Positions 25,176-33,589 of a stretch of 64,000 nt of DNA are shown one piece after another. Positions within the stretch are counted from its first letter, which is position 1. Each line of letters opens with the position of its first letter. The stretch spans positions 1,694,001-1,758,000 of the forward strand of contig NZ_CP050022.2 in NCBI RefSeq assembly GCF_011602485.2, written 5' to 3'. Source of the DNA: Bradyrhizobium sp. 1(2017). GTDB lineage: Bacteria; Pseudomonadota; Alphaproteobacteria; Rhizobiales; Xanthobacteraceae. The translations under genes were made by a program, and so were the position numbers. The notes under the pieces were generated by a model. It did not search any database, had not been told where the DNA came from, and worked only from the letters and a program-made list of their open reading frames with translations.

Positions 25176-26345
25176 TCAGTACGAGCGGGGCATGCCAAGC
25201 ACATGCTCGGCGACGAAGGACAGCACGAGATTGGTCGAGATCGGCGCCACCTGATAGAGCCGCGTCTCGCGGAACTTGCGCTCGACGTCATATTCCTCGG
25301 CGAAGCCGAAGCCGCCATGGGTCTGGATGCAGGCGTTCGCCGCTTCCCAGGACGCGTCCGCCGCCAGCATCTTGGCCATGTTGGCCTCGGCGCCGCAGTC
25401 GAGCCCGGCCTCGTATTTGCGGGTGGCTTCCTTCACCATCAGCTCGGCCGCGCGCATTGAGGCGTAGGCCTTAGCGATCGGGAACTGGATGCCCTGGTTC
25501 TGGCCGATCGGCCGGCCGAAAACACTGCGCTCCTTCGCATAGTTCGTTGCCTTGGCGATGAACCATTTGGCGTCGCCGACGCATTCGGCGGCGATCAGGA
25601 TGCGCTCGGCATTCATGCCGGAGAGGATGTAGCGAAAGCCCTTGCCTTCCTCGCCGATCAGGTTCTCCGCCGGCACCTTCATGTCGGTGAAGAACACTTC
25701 CGTCGTGGCGTGGTTCATCATGGTGCGGATCGGGCGGATCTCCAGTCCGTTGTTCTTGGCCTCGCCCATGTCGACGATGAACACGGAGAGCCCGTCCGTG
25801 CGCTTCTTGACCTGGTCCTTCGGCGTGGTGCGCGCGAGCAGGATCATCAGATCGGAATGTTCGGCGCGGCTGGTCCAGATCTTCTGGCCGTTGACGATGT
25901 AGCTGTCGTTGCCATCCTTGCGCGCGAAGGTTTTCAGCGAGGAGGTGTCGGTGCCGCTGGTCGGCTCGGTGACGCCGAAGGCCTGCAGGCGCAATTCGCC
26001 GCTGGCGACCTTCGGCAGGTATTTCGCCTTCTGCTCGTTATTGCCGTGCCGCAGCACGGTGCCCATCGTGTACATCTGGGCATGGCAGCCGCCGCCGTTG
26101 CAGCCGGCACGCTGGATCTCTTCCAGGATCGCCGCGGCCGCCGAGAGCTTCAGGCCCGCGCCGCCATATTCCTCGGGGATCAGCACCGAGAGATAGCCGG
26201 CCTGTGTCAACGCATCGACGAAGGCCTTGGGGTAGGCCATCTCGCGATCGAGCTTGCGCCAATATTCACCGGGAAACTGCGCGCAGAGCTTGGCGACGGC
26301 TTCGCGGATGTCGGCGTGATCTTCGCTGTGGTGTTCTTGACTCAT
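25176..26345 (-). CDS. Acyl-CoA dehydrogenase
   Basis: A 389-residue FAD acyl-CoA dehydrogenase. The standard blocks are present: L-Q-A-F-G-V-T-E-P-T-S-G-T-D-T and V-N-G-Q-K-I-W-T-S for substrate and flavin contacts, R-S-V-F-G-R-P-I-G-Q-N-Q-G-I-Q-F-P near the middle, and Q-T-H-G-G-F-G-F-A-E-E-Y-D-V-E-R at the C-terminus. In that last block a glutamate follows A-E, near the usual position of the catalytic base. It is first in the minus-strand operon and divergent from a LysR gene, the likely regulator. It would form the 2,3-enoyl-CoA used by the hydratase two genes downstream. Confidence 0.92.
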   Translation of the reverse strand: MSQEHHSEDHADIREAVAKLCAQFPGEYWRKLDREMAYPKAFVDALTQAGYLSVLIPEEYGGAGLKLSAAAAILEEIQRAGCNGGGCHAQMYTMGTVLRHGNNEQKAKYLPKVASGELRLQAFGVTEPTSGTDTSSLKTFARKDGNDSYIVNGQKIWTSRAEHSDLMILLARTTPKDQVKKRTDGLSVFIVDMGEAKNNGLEIRPIRTMMNHATTEVFFTDMKVPAENLIGEEGKGFRYILSGMNAERILIAAECVGDAKWFIAKATNYAKERSVFGRPIGQNQGIQFPIAKAYASMRAAELMVKEATRKYEAGLDCGAEANMAKMLAADASWEAANACIQTHGGFGFAEEYDVERKFRETRLYQVAPISTNLVLSFVAEHVLGMPRSY

Positions 26346-26470
26346 GGCGTTTCCAATCGATAGCGGCAGTTAAGATAACGCCGGCCCATCCTCTGGCGTT
26401 GTGAAAACATCGCCAGTCCCCTATGCTCATTTGCTATAGCGTATGGAGTAGCCTTCCAGGATTGGCAAGC

Positions 26471-27391
26471 ATGGATTTCCGGCAGCTCAGAACCTTCAGT
26501 TGCGTGGCGGAGCTCGGCAGCCTGTCCAAGGCGTCCGACACGCTGCGCGTTGCGCAGCCGGCACTGAGCCGGCAGATCAAGCTCCTGGAACACGAGCTGC
26601 GCACCGAGCTGTTCACCCGCAACGGCCGCGGCATGGTGCTGACCGAGGCCGGCCGCCTGCTGTTGGCGCGCACCTCCGGCATCGTGCGGCAGATCGACCA
26701 GATCCGCGACGACATCCAGTCGTCGAAGGGACCGCCGTCGGGCCAGGTCGTGCTCGGCCTGGTTCCGACCGTGAGCTGCGTGCTGTCGGCGCGCTTTGCG
26801 CGGCGCAGCGTTGAAAAGTTCCCCGGCATCTCGCTGCGCATCGTCGAGAGCTACAGCGGCCATCTCGTCGAATGGCTGCATCGCGGCGAGATGGACCTCG
26901 CCATCCTTTACGGCCGCTCGGCCGATCTGCATCTCAATGTCGAGAGCCTCGGCCGCGACAACATCGTCGCGGTCGGTCCGCGCGGCTGCGGCCTGTCGCG
27001 CAAGAAGAGCGTCGACATCGGCTGGCTTCTGCGGCAGCGCCTCGTGCTGCCCAGTCATTCCCACGGTCTCCGCGCGCTGATCGAGCACGCGGCCGCCCAG
27101 CGCAAGATCAAGCTGAACGTGCAGCTGGAGGCGGATTCGTTTCGCGTGCTGACGAGCCTCGTCGAGGAGGGGCTCGGCTTCGCGTTGCTGCCGCCCTCGT
27201 CGGTCCATGGCGAGGTCGCGGACGGGCGGCTGGAAACCGCTGTCGTCTCGAAACCGATGACGCGCGAGCTCATTTTCGCTTCTCCGATCGACCGTCCGGC
27301 GTCGACGGCTTCGCTCGCCATCACCGCGCTCCTGCGCGACGAGGTCGCCGCCTGCCGCAAGGAAGGCCTGTGGGACATCAGGCTGAGCTAG
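26471..27391 (+). CDS. LysR-family regulator of the acyl-CoA cluster
   Basis: A 306-residue LysR protein. The N-terminal HTH begins M-D-F-R-Q-L-R-T-F, with L-S-K-A-S-D-T-L-R-V-A-Q-P-A-L-S-R-Q-I-K-L-L-E as recognition region. A periplasmic-binding-like effector domain follows (G-L-V-P-T-V-S; D-L-A-I-L-Y-G; E-E-G-L-G-F-A-L-L-P). The frame is open to 26423, but the ATG at 26471 gives the usual family N-terminus. Divergence from the acyl-CoA dehydrogenase operon, 125 bp away, is the classical arrangement for a LysR activator. The inducer is unknown. Confidence 0.92.
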   Translation: MDFRQLRTFSCVAELGSLSKASDTLRVAQPALSRQIKLLEHELRTELFTRNGRGMVLTEAGRLLLARTSGIVRQIDQIRDDIQSSKGPPSGQVVLGLVPTVSCVLSARFARRSVEKFPGISLRIVESYSGHLVEWLHRGEMDLAILYGRSADLHLNVESLGRDNIVAVGPRGCGLSRKKSVDIGWLLRQRLVLPSHSHGLRALIEHAAAQRKIKLNVQLEADSFRVLTSLVEEGLGFALLPPSSVHGEVADGRLETAVVSKPMTRELIFASPIDRPASTASLAITALLRDEVAACRKEGLWDIRLS

Positions 27392-27524
27392 ACGCCGTGT
27401 CGTAGAACAGCCGTGCCCCGCCTGGCCTTCGCATCTGGCGCGACCTGTCATGCCGGAATTTTATAGCGGGGTGCCGCGCCGCACTCGCCGCTGCAGATTT
27501 GACACGCATCGGTGCCAAGACCTC

Positions 27525-27610
27525 GTCATTGCGAGCGGAGCGAAGCAATCCAGAATCTTTCCGCAGTGGCAGTCTGGATTGCTTCGTCGCAAGAGCTCCT
27601 CGCAATGACG
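27525..27610. repeat. Palindromic repeat, GTCATTGCGAG...CTCGCAATGAC family
   Basis: GTCATTGCGAGCGGAGCGAA and GCAATCCAGA at the left are mirrored by TCTGGATTGCTTCGTCGCAA and CTCGCAATGAC at the right. It lies between the convergent LysR and P450 genes. Confidence 0.85.
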
Positions 27611-27621
27611 GAGGACAGAGC

Positions 27622-28896
27622 TCAGGCCGGAATCCGCACCGGCAGCGTCTCATATCCCTTGATAAAGCTCGAATAGATCCGCTTCGGCTCGCCCACAACC
27701 TCGATGCGGTCGAACCGCTTCAGCATCTCCTCCCAGACGATCCGCAGCTGCAGCTCGGCGAGGCGCATGCCGACGCAGCGGTGGATGCCGAAGCCGAAGG
27801 AAAGATGGGTGCGCGGCCGCGGGCGATCGATGATGAAGTCGTTCGGCTTCTCGAACATCTCCTCGTCGCGGTTGCCGGAGACGTACCACATCACGACGCG
27901 GTCGCCCTTCTTGATGTGCTTGCCGGCGATCTCGGTGTCGGCAAGCGCGGTGCGGCGCATATGCGCCAGCGGCGTCTGCCAGCGGATCACCTCCGGCACC
28001 ATGGAATCTATCAGCTCCGGATTGGCGCGGAGCTTGTCGTATTGCTCCGGGTTCTCGTTCAGGGCCAGCACCGAGCCGGTCATGGTATTGCGCGTGGTGT
28101 CGTTGCCGCCGACGATGAGCAGGATAATGTTGCCCATCAGATTGTCGGGGTCCATGTGGCGGGTGGCGTCGTTGTGCGCCATCAGCGACAGCAGATCGTT
28201 GCGCGGTGCGGAGCTGACGCGCTCGTTCCACAGCTTCGACATGTAGGCGTAGCACTCGTCCATCTCGCGGCGGCGCTCTTCGGCCGAGGCGACGATGCCG
28301 CTCTTGGGCAGCGCGGTCGAGACGTCGGACCAGCGCGTCAGCTTGCGCCGCTCCTCCCAGGGGAAGTCGAACAGGGTCGCCAGCATCTGCGTCGTCAGCT
28401 CGATCGAGACGCGCTCGACGAAGTTGAAGGTCTCGTTGCGCGGCAGGTTGTCGAGCACGGTCTGCGCGCGCTGCCGGATCAGCTTGGCCAGCTCGTCGAG
28501 ATGCGTTGGCGTGAACATCGGCGACACCGTCTTGCGCTGCGCCGAATGCCGGGGCTGGTCCATGGCGATGAAGCTTGGATAGTCGTAGCCGGGCGGCACG
28601 TCGCGGATCGAGATGCCGCCGAGCGTCGAGTCCGAGGAGAAGATGCCGTGATTGGTGTCGACATGCATGATGTCGTTGTATTTGACCACCGACCAGTAGG
28701 GCTCGATCGGCGCATTGGTGCAGTAATGCACCGGCTCTTCCTTGCGCAGCCGCTCGAACCACGGCCACAGCGTGTCGTCCTGGAACAGCCGGGGCGCGCC
28801 GGGGTGGAATTGCGACAACGGCGTCGCATAGGCCTCCTCGCGGGCCCTGCGCATGCGTTCGGCCGTGTCCACGTTGACCGGCGCTTGGATGTTCAT
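27622..28896 (-). CDS. Cytochrome P450, CYP153-like (copy A)
   Basis: A 424-residue soluble P450. The I-helix oxygen-activation motif is V-G-G-N-D-T-T (262-268), the K-helix E-x-x-R pair is Glu302/Arg305 in P-E-V-I-R-W, and Cys374 in F-G-F-G-I-H-R-C-V-G ligates haem. I-A-M-D-Q-P-R-H-S-A-Q-R-K-T-V-S and the H-L-S-F-G-F-G-I-H-R-C pattern are typical of CYP153, a family of terminal alkane and fatty-acid hydroxylases. No ferredoxin or reductase gene adjoins it, so electron partners must be elsewhere. It follows a close paralogue by 25 bases. The ATG at 28896 is preferred over an upstream frame opening. Confidence 0.9.
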   Translation of the reverse strand: MNIQAPVNVDTAERMRRAREEAYATPLSQFHPGAPRLFQDDTLWPWFERLRKEEPVHYCTNAPIEPYWSVVKYNDIMHVDTNHGIFSSDSTLGGISIRDVPPGYDYPSFIAMDQPRHSAQRKTVSPMFTPTHLDELAKLIRQRAQTVLDNLPRNETFNFVERVSIELTTQMLATLFDFPWEERRKLTRWSDVSTALPKSGIVASAEERRREMDECYAYMSKLWNERVSSAPRNDLLSLMAHNDATRHMDPDNLMGNIILLIVGGNDTTRNTMTGSVLALNENPEQYDKLRANPELIDSMVPEVIRWQTPLAHMRRTALADTEIAGKHIKKGDRVVMWYVSGNRDEEMFEKPNDFIIDRPRPRTHLSFGFGIHRCVGMRLAELQLRIVWEEMLKRFDRIEVVGEPKRIYSSFIKGYETLPVRIPA

Positions 28897-28921
28897 GGTC
28901 GTGGCTCCAGTTGCGTTCGAC

Positions 28922-30187
28922 TCACGCCGCAATCTTCACCGGCAGCGTTTCGAGACCCTTCACGAAACTCGAATAGACCCGCTTGGGTTCGCCGACCACA
29001 TCAATATGGTCGAAACGCTTGAGAATTTCCTCCCAAATAATCTTGAGCTGGAGTTCAGCGAGCCGCAGGCCCACGCAGCGGTGGATGCCGAAGCCGAAGG
29101 AGAGGTGCGTGCGCGGGCGGGCGCGGTCGATGATGAAATCGTAGGGCTTTTCGATCGCCTCCTCGTCGCGGTTGCCCGAGACGTACCACATCACGACCTT
29201 GTCACCCTTCTTGATCTGCTTGCCGCGGAACTCGAAATCGGCGAGCGCCGTGCGGCGCATATGCGCCAGCGGCGTCTGCCAGCGGATCACCTCGGGCACG
29301 AAGCTGTCGAGCAGCCCGGGATTGTCGCGCAGCTTGCGATACTGATCCGGATGCTGGCTCAGCGCGTAGATCGAGCCCGACATGGTGTTACGGGTGGTGT
29401 CGTTGCCGCCGACGATCAAAAGGACGAGATTGCCGAGGAAGTTCTTGGCGTCCATGTCGCGCGTCGCGGCGCCATGCGCCATCATCGACAACAGGTCGCT
29501 CTTCGGCGGCTGCGCGATGCGCTCCTTCCAGAGGCGGGCGAAATAGCCGGCGCATTCGGTCAGCTCGGCCTGCCGCGCGTCCTCGGTCGCAACGAGGCCG
29601 TCGGGACCGGGGATGGTGGTGGCGATGTCGGACCAGCGCGTCAGCTTGCGGCGGCCCTCCCAGGGGAAGTCGAACAGCACCGCGAGCATCTGCGTGGTCA
29701 GCTCGATCGAGACGCGGTCGACCCAGTCGAACACCTCGCCGCGCGGCAGGTTGTCGAGGCACTCGGCCGAGCGCTTGCGGATGTTGAGCGCGAGATTGTC
29801 CAGATGCGTCGGCGTGAACATCGGCGCCACGGTCTTGCGCTGGGCCGCGTGGCGCGGCGGGTCCATCGCAATGAAGCTCTCGCGGCGCAAATCCGGATCG
29901 ATGTCGCGGATGGTGATGCCGCCGAGCGCGGAAGCCGAGGAGAACACGGCGTGGTTGGTCTCGATCTCCATGATGTCGTTGTAGCGCGTCACCGACCAAT
30001 ACGGCCCGAACATCGAATCCCTGCAATAGTGCACGGGATCTTCCCGGCGCAGCCGGTCGAAATAGGGCCAGAACGTATCGGTCCTGAACAACTCCGGATC
30101 GCCCGGATCGAATTGCTCCAGCGGCAGCGACGTGGCGCGTGCGCGAAGTGCGTCGAGCTTGGCCTCGCTCTCGATGGTCCCATGCAT
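28922..30187 (-). CDS. Cytochrome P450, CYP153-like (copy B)
   Basis: A 421-residue paralogue of the next gene downstream, alignable over nearly all its length without large gaps. The same elements are present: I-V-G-G-N-D-T-T in the I-helix, P-E-V-I-R-W in the K-helix, and Cys371 in F-G-F-G-I-H-R-C-V-G. M-D-P-P-R-H-A-A-Q-R-K-T-V-A is the CYP153-like block. AGGGAGAG five bases ahead of ATG at 30187 sets the start. Differences cluster in residues 75-100 and 185-210, the regions of substrate recognition in P450s, so the two may have different substrate ranges. Confidence 0.9.
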   Translation of the reverse strand: MHGTIESEAKLDALRARATSLPLEQFDPGDPELFRTDTFWPYFDRLRREDPVHYCRDSMFGPYWSVTRYNDIMEIETNHAVFSSASALGGITIRDIDPDLRRESFIAMDPPRHAAQRKTVAPMFTPTHLDNLALNIRKRSAECLDNLPRGEVFDWVDRVSIELTTQMLAVLFDFPWEGRRKLTRWSDIATTIPGPDGLVATEDARQAELTECAGYFARLWKERIAQPPKSDLLSMMAHGAATRDMDAKNFLGNLVLLIVGGNDTTRNTMSGSIYALSQHPDQYRKLRDNPGLLDSFVPEVIRWQTPLAHMRRTALADFEFRGKQIKKGDKVVMWYVSGNRDEEAIEKPYDFIIDRARPRTHLSFGFGIHRCVGLRLAELQLKIIWEEILKRFDHIDVVGEPKRVYSSFVKGLETLPVKIAA

Positions 30188-30487
30188 GACCGCTCTCCCT
30201 GGTGGCGAACCGCGCGTCGTTGAATTCTGCGCTGCGGTATTCGATTTGCAATTACAGCCGGTTGTCTGCGTCGGGGCAAGGGAGAGTTTTGCCACATCCA
30301 ACCTTCACGGGAGCGTCGGACGGCCGTCACGCTGCCGCGCGAGCGTGACCTCCCGCACGCCGCCCGGTCGGGAATCGTGCAAGAAAGCCGCTGGAATCGA
30401 GCCGAATCGAACCCGCCCATCTTGGGGATCGACTAACCTCTGATCTATAGTTGACCGCAAGAGATCCGCATCCCGAGGTTGCTGCCC

Positions 30488-31642
30488 GTGAACGACATGC
30501 AATGGACGCCCGTTGGCTCCGAACCCTTACCCCCGCCGCTGCCGCCCACGCGGGTCGATTTCACCGGCAATCGCACCGAGTTCCGCAAATTGGTCACCAA
30601 GGGTGCCATGCTCGAGCTCGTCACCTTCGGCTTCTACCGGTTCTGGCTCGTCACCGACATCCGCCGCCATCTGTGGACGCACACAGCGGTCGATGGCGAT
30701 GCCGCCGAATACACTGGACGGGCCAAGGAGCTCCTGATCGGCTTCCTCGTCGCGCTCGCGATCCTCGTCCCGATCTATCTCGCCTACTTCTTGATCGGCA
30801 TCGAGTTCGAGCGCTGGCAGGGCTTCGCCTCGGTGCCGTTGTTCCTCGCCTTCTACGCCTTCGGCCAATTCGCGATTTTTCGCGCGCGGCGCTATCGCCT
30901 GACGCGCACGGTCTGGCGCGGCGTGCGCTTCTGGATGGACGGCTCGGGCTGGGCCTATTCGTTACGCGCCATGCTGTGGGGCTTGCTGGTGTTCCTGACG
31001 CTCGGCCTGGCGCTGCCCTGGCGCGAGGCTGCGCTCGAACGCTACAAGATGCAGCACACCCATTACGGCGATCTGACCGGCGATTTCGAGGGTGACGGCT
31101 GGACCTTCTTCAAGCGCGGCTGGTGGCTGTGGCTGCTCAGCCCGATTGCGCTCCTGATCTTTCCGCTCGCGCCGTTCCTGTATGCCGAGTTCAAGGCGCG
31201 CGAATGGCGCTGGTGGCTCGACGGCGTTCGCATCGGCGGCGTCAGCCTGTCCTCCCAATTGCCGCACGATGCGTTCTATGGCCTGAATTGGAAAGTGATC
31301 GGCTGGTGGACACTGCTCTCGGCCGCTTTCGGCGCCTATATGGTCGGCGGTATGTTGCTGGTCGTCACACTGAGCGGCGTTTCGGCCGAGGAGATGTTTG
31401 CCGGTGACAATGCCGCCAAGAGCATCCCGATGGTGGTGATGATGGTGATCGGCTATTTCGCGGCCGCTCTTGCCATCAACATCGTCATGCGCGTCTATCT
31501 TCAGCGCGATCTCTGGGCGAAGGTGCTGGAGACGGTCGAGGTGCACAACATCGCGGCCGCGGCGGATGTTCGTGGCAGCGGCAAGCTCGCCGGCGCGCTC
31601 GGCGAAGGTTTTGCCGATGGACTGGACGTTGCAGGATTTTGA
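30488..31642 (+). CDS. DUF898 (YjgN-like) multi-pass membrane protein
   Basis: A membrane protein of about 384 residues with six to seven predicted helices (for example G-F-L-V-A-L-A-I-L-V-P-I-Y-L-A-Y-F and L-L-V-F-L-T-L-G-L-A-L-P-W). The DUF898 hallmarks are the F-T-G-N-R-T-E-F-R-K-L block at the N-terminus and T-F-G-F-Y-R-F-W, which recur in degenerate form later, indicating an internal repeat. GAGG lies 9 bases before the GTG at 30488; a TTG at 30479 and ATG at 30497 are alternatives. Three bases separate it from the M48 peptidase gene, so the two act together. Function is unknown. Confidence 0.83.
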   Translation: MNDMQWTPVGSEPLPPPLPPTRVDFTGNRTEFRKLVTKGAMLELVTFGFYRFWLVTDIRRHLWTHTAVDGDAAEYTGRAKELLIGFLVALAILVPIYLAYFLIGIEFERWQGFASVPLFLAFYAFGQFAIFRARRYRLTRTVWRGVRFWMDGSGWAYSLRAMLWGLLVFLTLGLALPWREAALERYKMQHTHYGDLTGDFEGDGWTFFKRGWWLWLLSPIALLIFPLAPFLYAEFKAREWRWWLDGVRIGGVSLSSQLPHDAFYGLNWKVIGWWTLLSAAFGAYMVGGMLLVVTLSGVSAEEMFAGDNAAKSIPMVVMMVIGYFAAALAINIVMRVYLQRDLWAKVLETVEVHNIAAAADVRGSGKLAGALGEGFADGLDVAGF

Positions 31643-31645
31643 GCC

Positions 31646-32755
31646 GTGAGTGAGTTGTCGACCGAGGCCCCGGCGCAGTCCGTCAAGCCGACGATCTTCT
31701 TCGACGGCGTCTCGAGCCGCAGGCGTCAGGTGACGCTGACGCTCGGTGACGCGCTCGAGATCGTCGAGGACGGCGCAGCGCCCGTGCGCTGGGCCTATGC
31801 CGATATCCGCCGTGCCGACAGCCCGTCCGGGGTTTTGCGGCTGGCCTCGACATCCGCGCCGCCCTTGGCGCGGCTGGAGATCCGGGACGCCGCGCTGGCA
31901 GCGGATCTGACCGCGCGGTGCTTGCGGCTCGACGAGCACCAGGCCACGCGCGGCGGTGTCGCCAAGATCGTCGGCTGGTCGGTGGCGGCGGCCGTCTCCA
32001 TCGTCTGCGTCGTGCTGTTCGGCGTGCCGCTGGCCGCCGACCGGCTCGCGCCGCTGGTGCCCAAGCCGGTCGAGCGCCGTATCGGTGATGCCGCCGAGGT
32101 CCAGATGAAGTCCATCTTCGGCCGCAGCGTGTGCGAGGATCCCGCCGGCAAGGCCGCGTTCACGAAGCTCGTCAATCGCCTGCGCGATGCCGCGGGCCTC
32201 GACGACGATTCCATGACGGCGGGCGTGCTGCCGACGGCGGTGCCGAACGCGTTCGCGCTGCCCGGCGGCAAGGTGTTCGTGCTCAAGGGCCTGCTCGACA
32301 AGGCCGAGACCCCCGACGAGCTCGCCGGCATCATCGCGCATGAGCTCGGCCACCTCAAGCATCACGACAACATGCGCGGCCTGATCTACAACGGCGGCAC
32401 CTCGTTCCTGATCGGCCTGCTGTTCGGCGACGTCACCGGCTCCTCGGCCGTGATCTTCGCCTCGCGCAGCCTGGTCGAAGCTTCCTATTCGCGCGAGGCC
32501 GAGACCGCCGCGGATACGTTTGCGATAGAGACCATGCATGCGCTCGGCCGCTCGCCGAAGCCTGCGGCCGAGCTGATGTTCCGCATCACCGGCAAGGAAG
32601 GCGGCGGCCTCACGTCGATCCTGGCGAGCCATCCGCTCACCGAGGACCGGCTCGCGCGCATGACGAGGGAGGACCGTCCCGCCAGCGGCCCGCCTTTGCT
32701 GACGGACAAGGAATGGCAGGCGCTGAAGTTGATTTGCGGCAGCGGGAAGATCTAG
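31646..32755 (+). CDS. M48-family zinc metallopeptidase with N-terminal accessory domain
   Basis: A 369-residue membrane protease. Residues 1-95 form a soluble module (F-F-D-G-V-S-S-R-R-R, then R-W-A-Y-A-D-I-R). One transmembrane helix spans about 107-128. The peptidase domain carries H-E-L-G-H (His232, Glu233, His236), and a later glutamate in S-R-E-A-E-T-A-A-D completes the zinc site. M48 members degrade or process envelope proteins. It starts with GTG three bases after the DUF898 gene, so translation is coupled. DUF898 may present or anchor its substrate; that is inference from gene order. Confidence 0.9.
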   Translation: MSELSTEAPAQSVKPTIFFDGVSSRRRQVTLTLGDALEIVEDGAAPVRWAYADIRRADSPSGVLRLASTSAPPLARLEIRDAALAADLTARCLRLDEHQATRGGVAKIVGWSVAAAVSIVCVVLFGVPLAADRLAPLVPKPVERRIGDAAEVQMKSIFGRSVCEDPAGKAAFTKLVNRLRDAAGLDDDSMTAGVLPTAVPNAFALPGGKVFVLKGLLDKAETPDELAGIIAHELGHLKHHDNMRGLIYNGGTSFLIGLLFGDVTGSSAVIFASRSLVEASYSREAETAADTFAIETMHALGRSPKPAAELMFRITGKEGGGLTSILASHPLTEDRLARMTREDRPASGPPLLTDKEWQALKLICGSGKI

Positions 32756-32766
32756 GCTCCGCGGCG

Positions 32767-33396
32767 CTATCGCGTGCCGTAGGCGCGGTCGCCGGCATCG
32801 CCAAGGCCCGGCAGGATGAAGCCGTTCTCGTCCAGGCCTTCGTCCACCGCGGCCGTCCAGATCGGCACGTCCGGATGCAACCCGCGCAGCCGTTCGAGTC
32901 CTTCCGGCGCGGCGATCAGGCAGGCGAGGCGGATGTCCTTGGCGCCGCGCTCCTTCAGCCGGTCGATGGCGGCCACCGCCGTGTTGGCGGTCGCGACCAC
33001 AGGCGTCACCACGATCGCGAGGCGCTCGTGGAGATCTGACGGTGATTTGAAGAAATACTCGACCGCGGCAAAGCTGTGGGGTTCGCGATAGAGGCCGATA
33101 TGGGCGACGCGCGCGGTCGGCACCAAATCCATCATGCCGTCGACGAAGGTGGTGCCGGCCCGCAGCATCGGCACGAACACCAGCTTCTTGCCGGCGATCT
33201 TGGCCGAATGCATCGTCGCCAGCGGCGTCTCGATGACGGTGTCGGCGAGCGGCAGATCGCGCGTCACCTCGTAGCACAGCAGCATGCCGATCTCCTTGAT
33301 CAGCTCGCGAAAGGACTTAGTCGAGATCGATTTGTCCCGCACCAGCGTCAGCTTGTGCTGGACGAGGGGATGGTCGACGATGGTGACGCCTTGCAT
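32767..33396 (-). CDS. upp: Uracil phosphoribosyltransferase homologue with altered PRPP loop
   Basis: A 209-residue UPRT-family protein, expected to make UMP from uracil and PRPP. The family frame is clear: [11 protein letters not shown] at the start, V-P-M-L-R-A-G-T in the middle, and [14 protein letters not shown] at the uracil-binding C-terminus. The PRPP loop, normally D-P-M-L-A-T-G-G, reads T-P-V-V-A-T-A-N (131-138): the aspartate and both glycines are lost. Activity may be changed. It is the last gene of the URC1-URC4 direction but is cut off from them by an insertion sequence. The ATG at 33396 matches the family start. Confidence 0.85.
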   Translation of the reverse strand: MQGVTIVDHPLVQHKLTLVRDKSISTKSFRELIKEIGMLLCYEVTRDLPLADTVIETPLATMHSAKIAGKKLVFVPMLRAGTTFVDGMMDLVPTARVAHIGLYREPHSFAAVEYFFKSPSDLHERLAIVVTPVVATANTAVAAIDRLKERGAKDIRLACLIAAPEGLERLRGLHPDVPIWTAAVDEGLDENGFILPGLGDAGDRAYGTR

Positions 33397-33416
33397 GACG
33401 GGATGCTCTTCTTCTT

Positions 33417-33535
33417 CCCTTCTCCCCTTGTGGGAGAAGGTGGCGCGAAGCGCCGGATGAGGGTCTGCTTCCACGAACTCAAGCGAGAGGTGTGCCCGTG
33501 GAGACAGACCCCTCACCCGGCTTCGCTTTCGCGAA
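33417..33535. repeat. Left part of a palindromic repeat split by the insertion sequence
   Basis: CCCTTCTCCCCTTGTGGGAG and AAGGTGGCGCGAAGCGCCGG form the left arm. CCCCTCACCCGGCTTCGCTT with TCGCGAA ends at the insertion point. The remaining GCCACCCTCTCCCACAAGGG with GAGAGGGTC lies at 34851-34879, beyond the element, and completes the inverse arm. Confidence 0.85.
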
Positions 33536-33586
33536 TGTCCAGCGGATGGATGGGTAACACAATAGACCGGATGGATAGGTGACAGT
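33536..33586 (+). repeat. Left terminal inverted repeat of the IS481 element
   Basis: Starts TGTCCAG. It contains two direct copies of an 18-bp unit, CGGATGGATGGGTAACAC at 33543 and CGGATGGATAGGTGACAG at 33568, 25 bases apart. The right end has the same pair in inverse orientation. Confidence 0.88.
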
Positions 33587-33589
33587 CGT

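Noticed and set aside
26346..26470. Possible LysR T-N11-A site near ATGCTCATTTGC...GCGTAT
   Set aside because: The dyad matches at only four of six positions and several equal candidates exist by chance in this AT-rich gap.
30962..33277. 771-codon minus-strand open frame
   Set aside because: It runs antisense to the DUF898 and M48 genes and out of frame through the UPRT gene, whose own frame is clearly conserved.
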